Below are positions 43,222-52,300 of a stretch of DNA of 64,000 nucleotides, in pieces (position 1 is the stretch's first letter; each line of letters starts with the position of its first letter). The notes under the pieces were generated by a model that was not told the DNA's origin, ran no database searches, and saw only the letters and a program-made list of their open reading frames with translations. The translations under genes were made by a program, and so were the position numbers. This stretch comes from Goodfellowiella coeruleoviolacea (GTDB lineage Bacteria; Actinomycetota; Actinomycetes; Mycobacteriales; Pseudonocardiaceae), in the NCBI RefSeq assembly GCF_024171785.1, contig NZ_JAMTCK010000001.1:806134-870133 (forward strand), read 5' to 3'.

Positions 43222-44793
43222 ATGGGCGAGGCCAACCCGACCCCCGTGGTGAGCCTGCGGGGCGTCGGCAAGAGCTACCGCGCGGTGCGCGCGCTGGCCG
43301 GGGTCGACCTGGACGTGCTGCCCGGCGAGGTGCACTGCCTGGCCGGGGAGAACGGCGCGGGCAAGTCGACCCTGATCAAGGTGCTCACCGGCGCGGTCAA
43401 CCGGGACGAGGGCGAGTACCGCGTCGCGGGCACGCCGGTGCGGACCGGGTTCACCCCGGCCGAGGCGCGCGCCGCCGGGATCGGCGTGGTCTACCAGGAA
43501 CTGAGCCTGCTGCCCGACCTGTCGGTCGGCGACAACCTGTGCCTGGGCCGGCTGCCGAACCGGGCCGGGGTGGTGGACCGGCGCGGGCAGCGCGCCGCGG
43601 CCGAGCGCATGCTCGACCGGGTCGGGCTGCGCGGGCTGGACCTGTCCACCGTGGTCGGTGAGCTGCCCACGGCGACCCGGCAGCTGGTGGAGATCGCCAG
43701 GGTGCTCGGGCACGACGCCAAGCTGGTCATCTTCGACGAGCCGACCACCGCGCTGTCCACGGCCGAGGCCGACGAGCTGCTGGAGCGCATCCGGGCGCTG
43801 CGCGCCGAGGGCGTCGCCGTGCTCTACGTCAGCCACCGGCTGGAGGAGATGTTCGCCATCGGCGACCGGGTCACCGTGCTGCGTGACGGCACGCACGTGA
43901 CCACCCGGCCGATGGCGGAGTTCGACCACGACTCGCTGATCCAGGCGATGGTGGGTCGCACCATCACCAACCTCTACCCGGGCCAGCGGGCCACGCCCGG
44001 CCCGGTGCGCCTGGAGGTGCGCGGGCTGCGGCCGGTCGGCTTCCCCGAGCCGGTGGACCTGACCGTGCGCGCCGGCGAGGTGGTCGGGCTGGCCGGCCTG
44101 CTCGGCTCCGGCCGCAGCGAGCTGCTGCGCGCGGTGTTCGGTGCCGACCCGAAGCTGGCCGGCACCGTGCTGGTGGACGGCGAGCGGGTGGACACCGGCA
44201 CGCCCCGGGCCGCGGCCAGGGCCGGGCTGGGCCTGCTCACCGAGGACCGCAAGGAGTCCGGGCTGATGCTGGGCCTGAGCATCGAGGAGAACGTGGCCAT
44301 GGCCAGCCTGCCCCGGATCAGCCCGCTGGGCCTGATCCGGCCGGGCCGGGTGCGCCGGCACGTGCGCGCGGCCACCGAGGGCCTGCGGGTCAAGTTCGGC
44401 GAGTGGTCCGACCCGGTGTCCTCGCTGTCCGGCGGCAACCAGCAGAAGACCCTGGTGGCGCGGTGGCGGGCCACCGGCGCGAAGGTGCTGCTGCTGGACG
44501 AGCCGACCAAGGGCGTGGACGTGGGCGCCAAGGCCGACATCTACCAGGTGGTGGCCGACCTGGCCGCGGCCGGGCTGGCCGTGGTCGTGGTGTCCTCCTA
44601 CCTGCCCGAGTTGCTGGGGCTGTGCGACCGGATCGTGGTGATCCGCGAGCAGCGCGTGGCCGGTGAACTCGACGCAGCCACCGCCACCGAGGAGGACGTG
44701 CTCCGGCTGGCCAGCCCGGTCGGCGACACGTCGAGCAGTCATGCGAACAGCGCGCCCGGCACCGGTGCGGCGCACCCCGAGGAGGTCCAATGA
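43222..44793 (+). CDS. sugar ABC transporter ATP-binding protein (RbsA/XylG-like, two domains)
   Basis: A 523-residue tandem ABC ATPase of the ribose-type importer. Domain 1 has Walker A LAGENGAGKSTLIKVL, Walker B KLVIFDEPTTALS and the family-typical linker LPTATRQLVEIARVLG. Domain 2 has the degenerate Walker A GLLGSGRSELL usual in RbsA, signature LSGGNQQKTLVARW and Walker B KVLLLDEPTKGVDVGAKAD. Degeneration of site 2 is normal for the family. ATG 43222 follows GAGG and begins 11 bp after the binding-protein stop. Its stop overlaps the permease start by 4 bp (ATGA). Confidence 0.94.
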   Translation: MGEANPTPVVSLRGVGKSYRAVRALAGVDLDVLPGEVHCLAGENGAGKSTLIKVLTGAVNRDEGEYRVAGTPVRTGFTPAEARAAGIGVVYQELSLLPDLSVGDNLCLGRLPNRAGVVDRRGQRAAAERMLDRVGLRGLDLSTVVGELPTATRQLVEIARVLGHDAKLVIFDEPTTALSTAEADELLERIRALRAEGVAVLYVSHRLEEMFAIGDRVTVLRDGTHVTTRPMAEFDHDSLIQAMVGRTITNLYPGQRATPGPVRLEVRGLRPVGFPEPVDLTVRAGEVVGLAGLLGSGRSELLRAVFGADPKLAGTVLVDGERVDTGTPRAAARAGLGLLTEDRKESGLMLGLSIEENVAMASLPRISPLGLIRPGRVRRHVRAATEGLRVKFGEWSDPVSSLSGGNQQKTLVARWRATGAKVLLLDEPTKGVDVGAKADIYQVVADLAAAGLAVVVVSSYLPELLGLCDRIVVIREQRVAGELDAATATEEDVLRLASPVGDTSSSHANSAPGTGAAHPEEVQ

Positions 44794-45866
44794 CGGACGT
44801 CAGCACCACCGCGCCGAAAACGCCCAGGCGGGCTCGGCGCGAACCCGACGACAGCGAGATCCTGCGGCTGAGCCAGGTGTTCGCCAAGGGGCTGGGCGGC
44901 ATTCCCGTGCTGCTGCTGCTCGCGTTCGCGCTGAGCCTGGCCACCGACTCGTTTTTGACCGGGACCAACCTGGACAACCTTGGCCGGCAGGTGTCCATCT
45001 ACGCGGTGCTGGCCGCGGCCGAGCTGCTGGTCATCCTCACCGCCGGCATCGACCTGTCGGTCGGGTCGGTGGTCGGGCTGGCCGGCGTGGTGGCGGCCAA
45101 GACCATGTTCGAGACCACCGGCGGGCTGCCCGTCGTGTGGGGTGTGCTGCTGGCGCTGCTGGTCGGCGCGGTCGCCGGGCTGGTCAACGGGCTGCTGGTG
45201 GCGTTCCTCAAGCTGCCGCCGTTCATCGTGACGCTGGGCATGATGGGCATCGCCCGGGGCACCACGCTGCTGCTCACCCAGGGCCGCACCGTGCAGCCGC
45301 TGCCCGAGGGGTTCGCCACCCTGGCCGGCGGCGAGTTCCTGGGCGTGGCCAACCTGATCTGGCTGATGCTGCTGGTCACCGTGGTCGTCGGGCTGCTGCT
45401 GCGGCGCACGGTGTGGGGCCGCTACGTGTACGCGATCGGCTCCAACGCCGAGTCGGCCCGGCTCACCGGCGTGCCGGTGCGGCTGGTGCAGGTCAGCGCC
45501 TACACCCTGGCCGGGCTGCTGGCCGCGTTCGCCGGGGTGCTGCTGGCCTCCCGGCTGGGCAACGGCGTGCCCACCGCGGGCGACGGCTACGAGCTGCAGG
45601 CCATCGCGGCCTGCGTGATCGGCGGCGCCAGCCTGTTCGGCGCGCGCGGCACCGCCCTGGGCGCGCTGGTCGGCGCGCTGGTGGTGGGCCTGCTCAACAA
45701 CGGCGGCACCCTGCTCGGCGTCGACCCGTTCTGGCTGCAGATCGCCATCGGCGTGCTGATCCTGGCCGCGGTGGCCGCCGAGCACCTGCAGAACCTGCGC
45801 ACCCGCCGACCGGCCGGGCCCACCCCGGGGCAGCCGAGCCAGCCGGCACCGGAGGCGGCGTCGTGA
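44790..45866 (+). CDS. sugar ABC transporter permease (RbsC-like)
   Basis: A 358-residue BPD_transp_2-type permease. Hydrophobic segments run from about residue 45 (GGIPVLLLLAFALSLATDSF) to 340, and the family marker LTAGIDLSVGSVVGLAGVVA is intact, as is YAIGSNAESARLTGVPV in the cytosolic loop. A single gene is present, so the transporter works as a homodimer of permeases with the two-domain ATPase. ATG 44790 and the stop at 45866 each overlap their neighbours by 4 bp, coupling transport to metabolism. Confidence 0.94.
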   Translation: MTDVSTTAPKTPRRARREPDDSEILRLSQVFAKGLGGIPVLLLLAFALSLATDSFLTGTNLDNLGRQVSIYAVLAAAELLVILTAGIDLSVGSVVGLAGVVAAKTMFETTGGLPVVWGVLLALLVGAVAGLVNGLLVAFLKLPPFIVTLGMMGIARGTTLLLTQGRTVQPLPEGFATLAGGEFLGVANLIWLMLLVTVVVGLLLRRTVWGRYVYAIGSNAESARLTGVPVRLVQVSAYTLAGLLAAFAGVLLASRLGNGVPTAGDGYELQAIAACVIGGASLFGARGTALGALVGALVVGLLNNGGTLLGVDPFWLQIAIGVLILAAVAAEHLQNLRTRRPAGPTPGQPSQPAPEAAS

Positions 45867-47353
45867 TCATCGCGCACGATCTGGGCACCACCGGCGACAA
45901 GGCGTCGCTGCACACCGACGACGGCCGGCTGGTCGCGGCGGTGACCCAGTCCTACGACACCCACTTCGGCCCGGGCGGGGTGGCCGAGCAGAACCCGGAC
46001 GACTGGTGGACGGCGGTCGGCACGGCCACCCGCCGGCTGCTGGAGCACACCGGCACGCCGGCCCACCAGGTGCGCGCGGTGGGCTTCAGCGGCCAGATGA
46101 TGGGCGCGGTGCTGCTGGACGCGGCGCACCGGCCGGTGCGGCCGGCGCTGATCTGGGCGGACCACCGCAGTGCCGCGCAGGCCGACGCGCTCAACACCGC
46201 GCTCGGCGAGCAGGCCGCCTACCGGCTGCTCGGCCACCGCGTGCACCCCACCTACTCGCTGACCAAGGTCTGCTGGGTGCGCGAGCACGAGCCGGCGGTC
46301 TTCGCCCGGGTGGCGCACGTCTGCCTGGCCAAGGACTACGTGGTGCACCGGCTGACCGGCACGCTGGTCACCGACCCGTCGGACGCGTCCAGCACCAACG
46401 CCTACGACCAGGCCGCCGGCACCTGGTCGGCCGAGGTGCTGGCGGCGGCCGGGCTGGACCCGGCGCTGTTCCCGCCGATCGTGCCGGCCACCACCGTGGT
46501 CGGCCCGCTGCTGGCCTCGGCGGCCGAGGCCACCGGCCTGGTGGCCGGCACCCCGGTGGTGCTGGGCGGCGGGGACGGCCCGCTGGCCGCGCTGGGCGCG
46601 GGCGTGCTCGACCCGACCGACGGCGCCTACACCTACCTGGGCTCCTCCTCGTGGGTGTCGGTGTCCGCGGCGGCGCCGCTGCACGACCCGGGCATGCGCA
46701 CCATGACCTTCGACCACGTGGTGCCCGGCCGGTACGTGCCGACCGCCACCATGCAGGCCGGCGGCGCGTCCCTGGAGTGGGCCGCCGACGTGCTGCGCCC
46801 CGGCCGCGAGCCCGGCCGGTTCACCGACCTCACCCGGGCGGCGGCCGAGGTGGACACCGCCGGGCTGTACTTCCTGCCGCACCTGCTCGGCGAGCGCTCG
46901 CCGTACTGGAACGCGGCCGCGGCCGGGGGCTTCGTCGGCCTGGCCCGCCACCACACCCAGGCCCACCTGACCAGGGCGGTGCTGGAGGGCGTGGCGTTCA
47001 ACCTGGCCACCTGCGTGCGGGCGTTCCGCGAGGCGGGGCACCCGGTGGACCGGGTGGACGCGATCGGCGGCGGCGCCGCCAGCGACCTGTGGTTGCAGGT
47101 CCTCGCCGACGTGTGGGGCGCGACCGTGCGGCGGCGCAGCATCGTGGAGGAGGCCAACAGCCTGGGCGCGGCGGTGACCGCGGCCGTGGGCGCCGGCCTG
47201 GTCGACGACTTCGCGGTGGCCCGCCAGCTGTCCGAGGTGACCGCCGAGTTCACCCCGGACGCCGACCGGCACCGCGACTACCAGCGCCGGCACGAGGTGT
47301 TCCTGGACGCCTACCAGCGGCTGGAGCCGTGGTTCGAGAGGAGGGACCGGTGA
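45863..47353 (+). CDS. FGGY-family carbohydrate kinase (xylulokinase-like)
   Basis: A 496-residue sugar kinase of full length. The N-terminal phosphate loop is IIAHDLGTTGDKASL, the substrate region is VGFSGQMMGAVLLDA with ALIWADHRS, the catalytic Asp lies in VVLGGGDGPLAALGAG, and the C-terminal adenosine site in DAIGGGAASDLWLQVL. FGGY kinases phosphorylate ketopentoses, polyols or sugar acids; the closest by style is xylulokinase, but the pathway here is not xylose (no XylA). GTG 45863 overlaps the permease stop. It may act on the acid released by the operon lactonase. Confidence 0.9.
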   Translation: MIIAHDLGTTGDKASLHTDDGRLVAAVTQSYDTHFGPGGVAEQNPDDWWTAVGTATRRLLEHTGTPAHQVRAVGFSGQMMGAVLLDAAHRPVRPALIWADHRSAAQADALNTALGEQAAYRLLGHRVHPTYSLTKVCWVREHEPAVFARVAHVCLAKDYVVHRLTGTLVTDPSDASSTNAYDQAAGTWSAEVLAAAGLDPALFPPIVPATTVVGPLLASAAEATGLVAGTPVVLGGGDGPLAALGAGVLDPTDGAYTYLGSSSWVSVSAAAPLHDPGMRTMTFDHVVPGRYVPTATMQAGGASLEWAADVLRPGREPGRFTDLTRAAAEVDTAGLYFLPHLLGERSPYWNAAAAGGFVGLARHHTQAHLTRAVLEGVAFNLATCVRAFREAGHPVDRVDAIGGGAASDLWLQVLADVWGATVRRRSIVEEANSLGAAVTAAVGAGLVDDFAVARQLSEVTAEFTPDADRHRDYQRRHEVFLDAYQRLEPWFERRDR

Positions 47354-48330
47354 GCACCCGCAGCCCCGTGGTGGTGGTCACCTCGCGCTCGTTCGGCAGC
47401 GGCTCGCTGGCCTGCGAGCAGCAGCTGACCGACGCCGGCCTGCGCGTGGTGCGCGGGTCCACCACGCACGAGCTGGCCGAGCTGGCGCCGGTGCTGGCCG
47501 AGGCGGTGGCCTGGATCGCCGGCACCGCGCCGGTCACCGACGCGCACCTGGCCGCCGCGCCCCGCCTGCGGGTGCTGGCCCGCTACGGCGTGGGCGTGGA
47601 CAGCGTGGACCTGACCGCGGCGGCCCGGCGCGGCATCACCGTCACCAACACGCCGGCCGCCAACAGCGACGCCGTGGCCGACCTGGCCATCGCCCTGCTG
47701 CTGGCCGCGCTGCGCGGGGTGCCGGCCGGGGACCGGGCGGTGCGCGCGGGCTCGTGGCAGCCGCGCCGCGGCCGGGAACTGGGCCGGCTCACCCTGGGCG
47801 TGGTGGGGCTGGGCCGGATCGGCCGGGGCGTGGTGCGCCGCGCCGCCGGGTTCGGCACCCGGCTGCTCGGCTGCGACCCGTACCTGGACCCGGTGGTCTA
47901 CGAGGTGCTGGGGGTGCGGCCGGCCAGCCTGGCCGAGGTGGCCGAGCAGGCCGACGCGGTGAGCCTGCACGCGCCCGGCGGCACCCGGATCGTGGACGAG
48001 GACTGGCTGGCCCGGGTCCGGCCCGGGCTGATCGTGGTGAACACCGCGCGCGCCGACCTGGTGGACGAGCACGCGGTGGCCGCGGCGCTGCGGGACGGCC
48101 GGCTGGCCGCCTACGCCGCGGACACCCTGGCCGGGGAGGCGGCCGGTGCGGGCAGCCCGCTGCTGGCCGCCGACCTGAGCGACCGGGTGGTGCTCACCCC
48201 GCACCTGGGCGCGCAGACCGTGGAGGCGGTGGACCGGATGGGCCAGGGCGCGGTCCGCGCGGTGCTGGACGTCCTCGCCGGCCGCCGGCCCGACAACGTC
48301 GTGACACCGCAACTGGAGGAAGCCGGATGA
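47350..48330 (+). CDS. D-2-hydroxyacid dehydrogenase (PGDH-like)
   Basis: A 326-residue NAD-dependent 2-hydroxyacid dehydrogenase. The substrate domain has LRVLARYGVGVDSVDLTAAA, the nucleotide loop is LGVVGLGRIGRGVVRRAAG, the substrate-binding Arg lies in VVNTARADLVDEHAV and the catalytic His in RVVLTPHLGAQTVEA. The Glu of the relay is probably in DTLAGEAAG, although spacing is unusual. It is similar in style to phosphoglycerate or 4-phosphoerythronate dehydrogenases, so a phosphorylated aldonate from the kinase is a plausible substrate. GTG 47350 overlaps the kinase stop. Confidence 0.88.
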   Translation: MSTRSPVVVVTSRSFGSGSLACEQQLTDAGLRVVRGSTTHELAELAPVLAEAVAWIAGTAPVTDAHLAAAPRLRVLARYGVGVDSVDLTAAARRGITVTNTPAANSDAVADLAIALLLAALRGVPAGDRAVRAGSWQPRRGRELGRLTLGVVGLGRIGRGVVRRAAGFGTRLLGCDPYLDPVVYEVLGVRPASLAEVAEQADAVSLHAPGGTRIVDEDWLARVRPGLIVVNTARADLVDEHAVAAALRDGRLAAYAADTLAGEAAGAGSPLLAADLSDRVVLTPHLGAQTVEAVDRMGQGAVRAVLDVLAGRRPDNVVTPQLEEAG

Positions 48331-49241
48331 GCGCACAGCCCGTGATGGGGTTCGTGGGGGTCAGCACCCAGCAGTCGTCGATCACCCGGGTGTTCCCGGA
48401 GTGGGCGCGGCTGCTGGGGCTGCCCACCGCCCGGCTGGTCGGCTACGACCTGCCGCTGGACGCCGACCGCGCGCGCTACCGGGACGTGATCGAGCGCATC
48501 CGCCGGGACGCCGACCACTGGGGCGCGCTGATCACCACCCACAAGATCGGCGTGTACCAGGCCGCCGCCGACCTGTTCGACGAACTCGACGAGTTCGCCA
48601 CGCTGTGCGGGGAGATCTCCTCGGTGTCCAAACGGGACGGTCGGCTGGTCGGGCACGCCAAGGACCCGATCACCGCCGGCCTGGCCATCGAGGAGTTCCT
48701 GGCCGCCGACCACTTCGCGCGCACCGGCGGCGAGCTGCTCTGCCTGGGCGCGGGCGGCGCGGGCACGGCGATCGTGTGGTACCTGGCGCGGCGCGCGGAC
48801 ACCCCGGCGCGGATCGTGTGCACCGACACCGACCCGGACCGGCTGGCCGCGCTGGTGTCGGTGCTGGAGCGGGGCGGGGTGGACACCGCGCGGGTGCGCA
48901 CCGAGGTGGTGCGCGGCCCGGCCGACGACCTGCTGGCCGCGCTGCCCTCGGGCAGCCTGGTGGTGAACGCCACCGGGCTGGGCAAGGACCGCCCCGGCTC
49001 ACCGCTGGGCGCGCACGCCCGCTTCCCCACCGGCGCGGTGGTGTGGGAGCTGAACTACCGGGGCAGCCTGGAGTTCCTGCACACCGCGCTGGCCGCGCGG
49101 GAGGCCGGCGGGCTGACCGTGGTGGACGGCTGGCGCTACTTCATCCACGGCTGGTCCCAGGTGATCGCCGAGGTGTTCGGTCTGACCCTGACCCCGTCCA
49201 CCGTGGACGAGCTGGCCGCCGCCGCGGCGGCGGTGCGGTGA
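48327..49241 (+). CDS. shikimate-dehydrogenase-like oxidoreductase
   Basis: A 304-residue protein with the shikimate dehydrogenase fold. The substrate domain carries the catalytic-type Lys in GALITTHKIGVYQAA and Asp in GHAKDPITAG, and the cofactor domain opens with LCLGAGGAGTAIVWYLA. It departs from AroE, since the usual NVTxPxK and GxNTD phrases are altered, so another cyclic or polyhydroxy substrate is likely. Its place inside a sugar operon supports a catabolic job rather than aromatic biosynthesis. ATG 48327 overlaps the previous stop (ATGA), and the stop overlaps the lactonase gene. Confidence 0.85.
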   Translation: MSAQPVMGFVGVSTQQSSITRVFPEWARLLGLPTARLVGYDLPLDADRARYRDVIERIRRDADHWGALITTHKIGVYQAAADLFDELDEFATLCGEISSVSKRDGRLVGHAKDPITAGLAIEEFLAADHFARTGGELLCLGAGGAGTAIVWYLARRADTPARIVCTDTDPDRLAALVSVLERGGVDTARVRTEVVRGPADDLLAALPSGSLVVNATGLGKDRPGSPLGAHARFPTGAVVWELNYRGSLEFLHTALAAREAGGLTVVDGWRYFIHGWSQVIAEVFGLTLTPSTVDELAAAAAAVR

Positions 49242-50176
49242 GCGTCCGCACGGTGCTCGGGGACGTGCCGGCCGCCGCGCTGGGCCGCACCGACTACCAC
49301 GAGCACCTGTTCCAGGTCACCCCGCTGCTGCCCGGCGACGAACTCGACGACGAGCGGCGCAGCGGGCAGGAGGCGGCCAGCCTGCGCGCGGCCGGCGTGG
49401 ACGCCGTGGTCGAGGCCACCCCGATCGGCCTGGGCCGCGACCCGGCCGGGGTGGCCCGGATCGCCGCCGACACCGGCCTGCACATCGTGCTCACCACGGG
49501 CGCGCACCGGCAGGAGCACTACGCCGCCGAGCACCCGCTGCTGGCCGGCACCGAGGAGCACCTGGCCGAGCTGTTCACCGCCGAACTCACCGAGGGCGCG
49601 CGCGACCAGGCCGGGCGGGTGCTGCCGCAGGTGCGGGCCGGCCTGGTCAAGGCGGGCATCGGCTACTGGTCGATCTCCCCGTTCGAGCACCGGGTGCTGG
49701 CCGCGGCCGGCGCGGCCCACCGGGCCACCAACGCGCCGGTGATGGTGCACCTGGAGCACGGCAGCGCCGCGTTCGAGGTGCTGGAGGTGCTGGCCGGGCA
49801 CGGGGTGGCGGCCAACCGGGTGGTGCTGGCGCACGCCGACCGCAACCCCGATCCCGGGCTGCACGCCGAACTGTGCGCGGCCGGTGCCTACCTGGGCTAC
49901 GACGGCATGGCCAGGCACCGCGAGTGGCCCGACTCGGTCGTGCTGGACTGCCTGGTGGCCACGGCCGAGCGGGGCGGGGCGCAGCGGCTGCTGCTGGGTG
50001 GCGACGTGGCGCGGCGGCGCCGCTACCGCGCCTACGGCGGCCTGCCCGGGCTGGACTACCTGCCCCGCCGGTTCGTGCCCAGGCTGGAGCGGGCCGGCGG
50101 TGCCGAGCTGGTGCACACCGTGCTGGTGGCCAACCCGGCGCGGCTGCTGGACTGGGCCACCCCGCCGGCCGCCTGA
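49238..50176 (+). CDS. phosphotriesterase-like metallohydrolase / lactonase
   Basis: A 312-residue amidohydrolase-fold protein of the phosphotriesterase family. The binuclear metal ligands are all visible: RTDYHEHLF (H-x-H), the carbamylated-Lys position GLVKAGIGYWSISPFE, PVMVHLEHG, VVLAHADRN and LLLGGDVARRR. Family members in carbohydrate operons are typically sugar lactonases. Here it may hydrolyse a lactone formed by one of the dehydrogenases. GTG 49238 overlaps the preceding stop by 4 bp; it is the last gene before a strong terminator. Confidence 0.9.
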   Translation: MSVRTVLGDVPAAALGRTDYHEHLFQVTPLLPGDELDDERRSGQEAASLRAAGVDAVVEATPIGLGRDPAGVARIAADTGLHIVLTTGAHRQEHYAAEHPLLAGTEEHLAELFTAELTEGARDQAGRVLPQVRAGLVKAGIGYWSISPFEHRVLAAAGAAHRATNAPVMVHLEHGSAAFEVLEVLAGHGVAANRVVLAHADRNPDPGLHAELCAAGAYLGYDGMARHREWPDSVVLDCLVATAERGGAQRLLLGGDVARRRRYRAYGGLPGLDYLPRRFVPRLERAGGAELVHTVLVANPARLLDWATPPAA

Positions 50177-50192
50177 TGCTCCACAGTGGACG

Positions 50193-50220
50193 GCCCGGGT
50201 CGGTCGGTGCCGACCCGGGC
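50193..50220. terminator. bidirectional terminator between the sugar operon and the sialidases
   Basis: GCCCGGGTCGG and CCGACCCGGGC form a perfect 11-bp stem with a 6-base loop (TCGGTG); AGTGGAC/GTCCACT outside extends it. It separates the stop of the lactonase from the stop of convergent sialidase. Confidence 0.8.
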
Positions 50221-50240
50221 ACGGGTCCACTCCGGACGGA

Positions 50241-52220
50241 TCAGCCGCTGATCCGCTCGAACGGCAGCCGCAGCACCTGGCCGTTGGGGATGGCCGCGTT
50301 GGACCGGGCCAGCTGGCCGAGTTCACGGTCGGTCAGCGCCCGCCGGTACATCCGCACCTCGTCCACGGCGCCGGCCAGGCGCTGCTGGCCGTCCAGCCGC
50401 TGGCCGACGTCGATGCCGTCGATGCGGAACTCCTTGCCCACCGTGGCCGACCCGGCCGGCGCCTTGGCCGAGGCCAGCTTCACACCGTCGATCCACAGCT
50501 CGAAGTCGGTGCCGGTGCGGCGGATCGCGTAGTGGTGCCAGGCGCCGTCGTTGTAGGAGCCGGGCGTCTGCACCGACACCGTGCCCTCCTCGGTGCCCAG
50601 GAACGCCCGCACCCGGTTGTTCTCCGGTTCGGTGCGCAGCCACACCCCGGGCGTGGGCCCCTCCCCCACCCGGTAGCCGAACATGATCGCGTGCGAGCCG
50701 GTCCGCATGCTGTGCCGCACCCACGCGGTCCAGGTGAACTGGCCGGCGCCCACGTCCAGCGACCGGTCGAAGGGCAGCTCCACGTGGTCCTGCGCACCGT
50801 CCAGGTGCACCGCGTGGCCGAACCGGCCGTCGGTCAGCTCGACACCGCCGCGCAGGTAGGCGTCGTTGCCGTGGCCGGAGCGGTCCGGTGTGGACGGTCC
50901 CGGCTCCGGCGGTCCGCCCGCGCCGGGCGGGGCGGCGTTCGGGCTGTTCAGGTAGGTCTCGTCGAACCGGGCGAAGCGGATGGCGTCGTAGGCGCTCTTC
51001 TCGCCGCCCTCGTAGAGCAGGCCGGTCAGCCCGTCGGCCAGGCCCACCATGTCCGAGTAGGCCGCCGGCCCCCAGTGCACGACCTTGCCGTGCTGCCAGT
51101 CCTGCCAGGTGCGGCCCTCGTCGAAGGACGAGCGCACGGTCATCACCTCGCGGGAGGCCGGGTGCGCCGGCGCGGAGAACAGGATCCGGTTGTAGGCGCT
51201 GCCCTCGTCGGTGGCGCGCAGCCGCAGGGTGGCGCCCTGGATGATCGGCGCGACCAGCTCGGGCGCGGTGCGGAACGGCGCGGCGAAGCTCTGCCCGCCG
51301 TCCCGGCTGACCGCGAACGCCCGGTGACCGGGGTCGGTGCCGACGTTGTCGCGGGCCGCCGCGTAGATCGCCCCGTCGGTCAGCTCGACCAGGCTGATCT
51401 CCTGCGGGGTCACGCTCAGGTCGGTCCGCGCGTCCACCGCGCCGAGCTGCCAGGTCAGGCCGCCGTCGTCGCTGTAGGCCAGCAGGGCGCCGTAGGTGTG
51501 CGGCTGGGCGGTCTCGTAGTTGGCGGCGAACACCAGCCGGCCGGCGTGCGGGCCGCGGCGCAACTGGATGCCGTGCACCGGGCCGGTGGCGTACCAGTAG
51601 TCCCACTCCGGCTTGCGGATCTGCTCGCTGATCTCGCGCGGCGCCGTCCAGGTCAGCCCGTCGTCCTCGCTGTACTGCACGAACGGACGCCGCTCGTTGT
51701 CGTTGTCACCGGGGTTGTGGGTGGTCACCACGACGACGCGGCCGGTGGCGCTGTCCACCATCGGCACCGGGTTGCCCCGGGTGTCCCCGTTGCCGCGCGC
51801 CACCACCAGCGGTGCGCTCCAGGTCCGGCCGTTGTCGGTGGAGCGCTTGACCACCAGGTCGATGTTGCCGTCGTCGCCGCAGTCGGCGACCCGGCCCTCG
51901 GCGAAGGCCAGCAGCGTGCCCTCGGTGGTGCGGGTGATCGCCGGGATGCGGTAGCAGCTGTAGCCGTCGGTGTTGCGGGCGAACAGCACCTGTTCGTCGA
52001 ACCGGCCGGCGGTCGCCGACTGGGCCGGCGCCGACTGGGCCGGTGCCGGTTGGGTGGGGGCCGGTTGGGTGGGGGCCGGTTGGGTGGGGGCCGGCTCGGC
52101 CACCGCGGCGGGCGTGGTGACCAGCAGGGCACCGACCAGCGCGGCCGCCGGGGCGAGCACGGGCCGGACGCGCCGGCCGGGTGCCCGCCTCGGGCGTCTG
52201 GGTGGGGATGCGGAGGACAT
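50241..52220 (-). CDS. secreted exo-alpha-sialidase with C-terminal LamG-like domain
   Basis: A 659-residue exported sialidase. A basic start and signal peptide (MSSASPPRRPRRAPGRRVRP, AAALVGALLVTTPAAVA) are followed by a Thr/Gln/Pro/Ala-repeat linker, then a six-blade propeller with the arginine motif CYRIPAITRT and Asp boxes STDNGRTW, SEDDGLTW, SDDGGLTW, SRDGGQSF and SFDEGRTW. The C-terminal ~190 residues are a concanavalin/LamG-like module (HAVHLDGAQDHVELPFDRSL, WHHYAIRRTGTDFELWIDGV). It releases terminal sialic acid from host or environmental glycans. ATG 52220 is used. It is next to a second sialidase and a sialic acid symporter. Confidence 0.95.
   Translation of the reverse strand: MSSASPPRRPRRAPGRRVRPVLAPAAALVGALLVTTPAAVAEPAPTQPAPTQPAPTQPAPAQSAPAQSATAGRFDEQVLFARNTDGYSCYRIPAITRTTEGTLLAFAEGRVADCGDDGNIDLVVKRSTDNGRTWSAPLVVARGNGDTRGNPVPMVDSATGRVVVVTTHNPGDNDNERRPFVQYSEDDGLTWTAPREISEQIRKPEWDYWYATGPVHGIQLRRGPHAGRLVFAANYETAQPHTYGALLAYSDDGGLTWQLGAVDARTDLSVTPQEISLVELTDGAIYAAARDNVGTDPGHRAFAVSRDGGQSFAAPFRTAPELVAPIIQGATLRLRATDEGSAYNRILFSAPAHPASREVMTVRSSFDEGRTWQDWQHGKVVHWGPAAYSDMVGLADGLTGLLYEGGEKSAYDAIRFARFDETYLNSPNAAPPGAGGPPEPGPSTPDRSGHGNDAYLRGGVELTDGRFGHAVHLDGAQDHVELPFDRSLDVGAGQFTWTAWVRHSMRTGSHAIMFGYRVGEGPTPGVWLRTEPENNRVRAFLGTEEGTVSVQTPGSYNDGAWHHYAIRRTGTDFELWIDGVKLASAKAPAGSATVGKEFRIDGIDVGQRLDGQQRLAGAVDEVRMYRRALTDRELGQLARSNAAIPNGQVLRLPFERISG
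52047..52096. repeat. tandem 15-bp repeat coding for a Pro/Ala/Thr/Gln linker
   Basis: Three exact copies of GGTTGGGTGGGGGCC lie in the sialidase gene and encode the repeated PAPTQ of the linker between signal peptide and propeller. Shorter related copies (GCCGACTGGGC) lie to the left. Such repeats can change copy number by slippage. Confidence 0.75.
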
Positions 52221-52300
52221 GACAGCGCAACCTTTCGAGCGGGCGGCACGACGGTGTGGTCGGCCGCGCGAGCGGAGCACGGACGGACGGCGCGGCCGGC

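Noticed and set aside
43063-44790. Minus-strand 575-codon frame opposite the ABC ATPase gene
   Set aside because: Antisense shadow; the plus strand encodes an unmistakable two-domain ABC ATPase.
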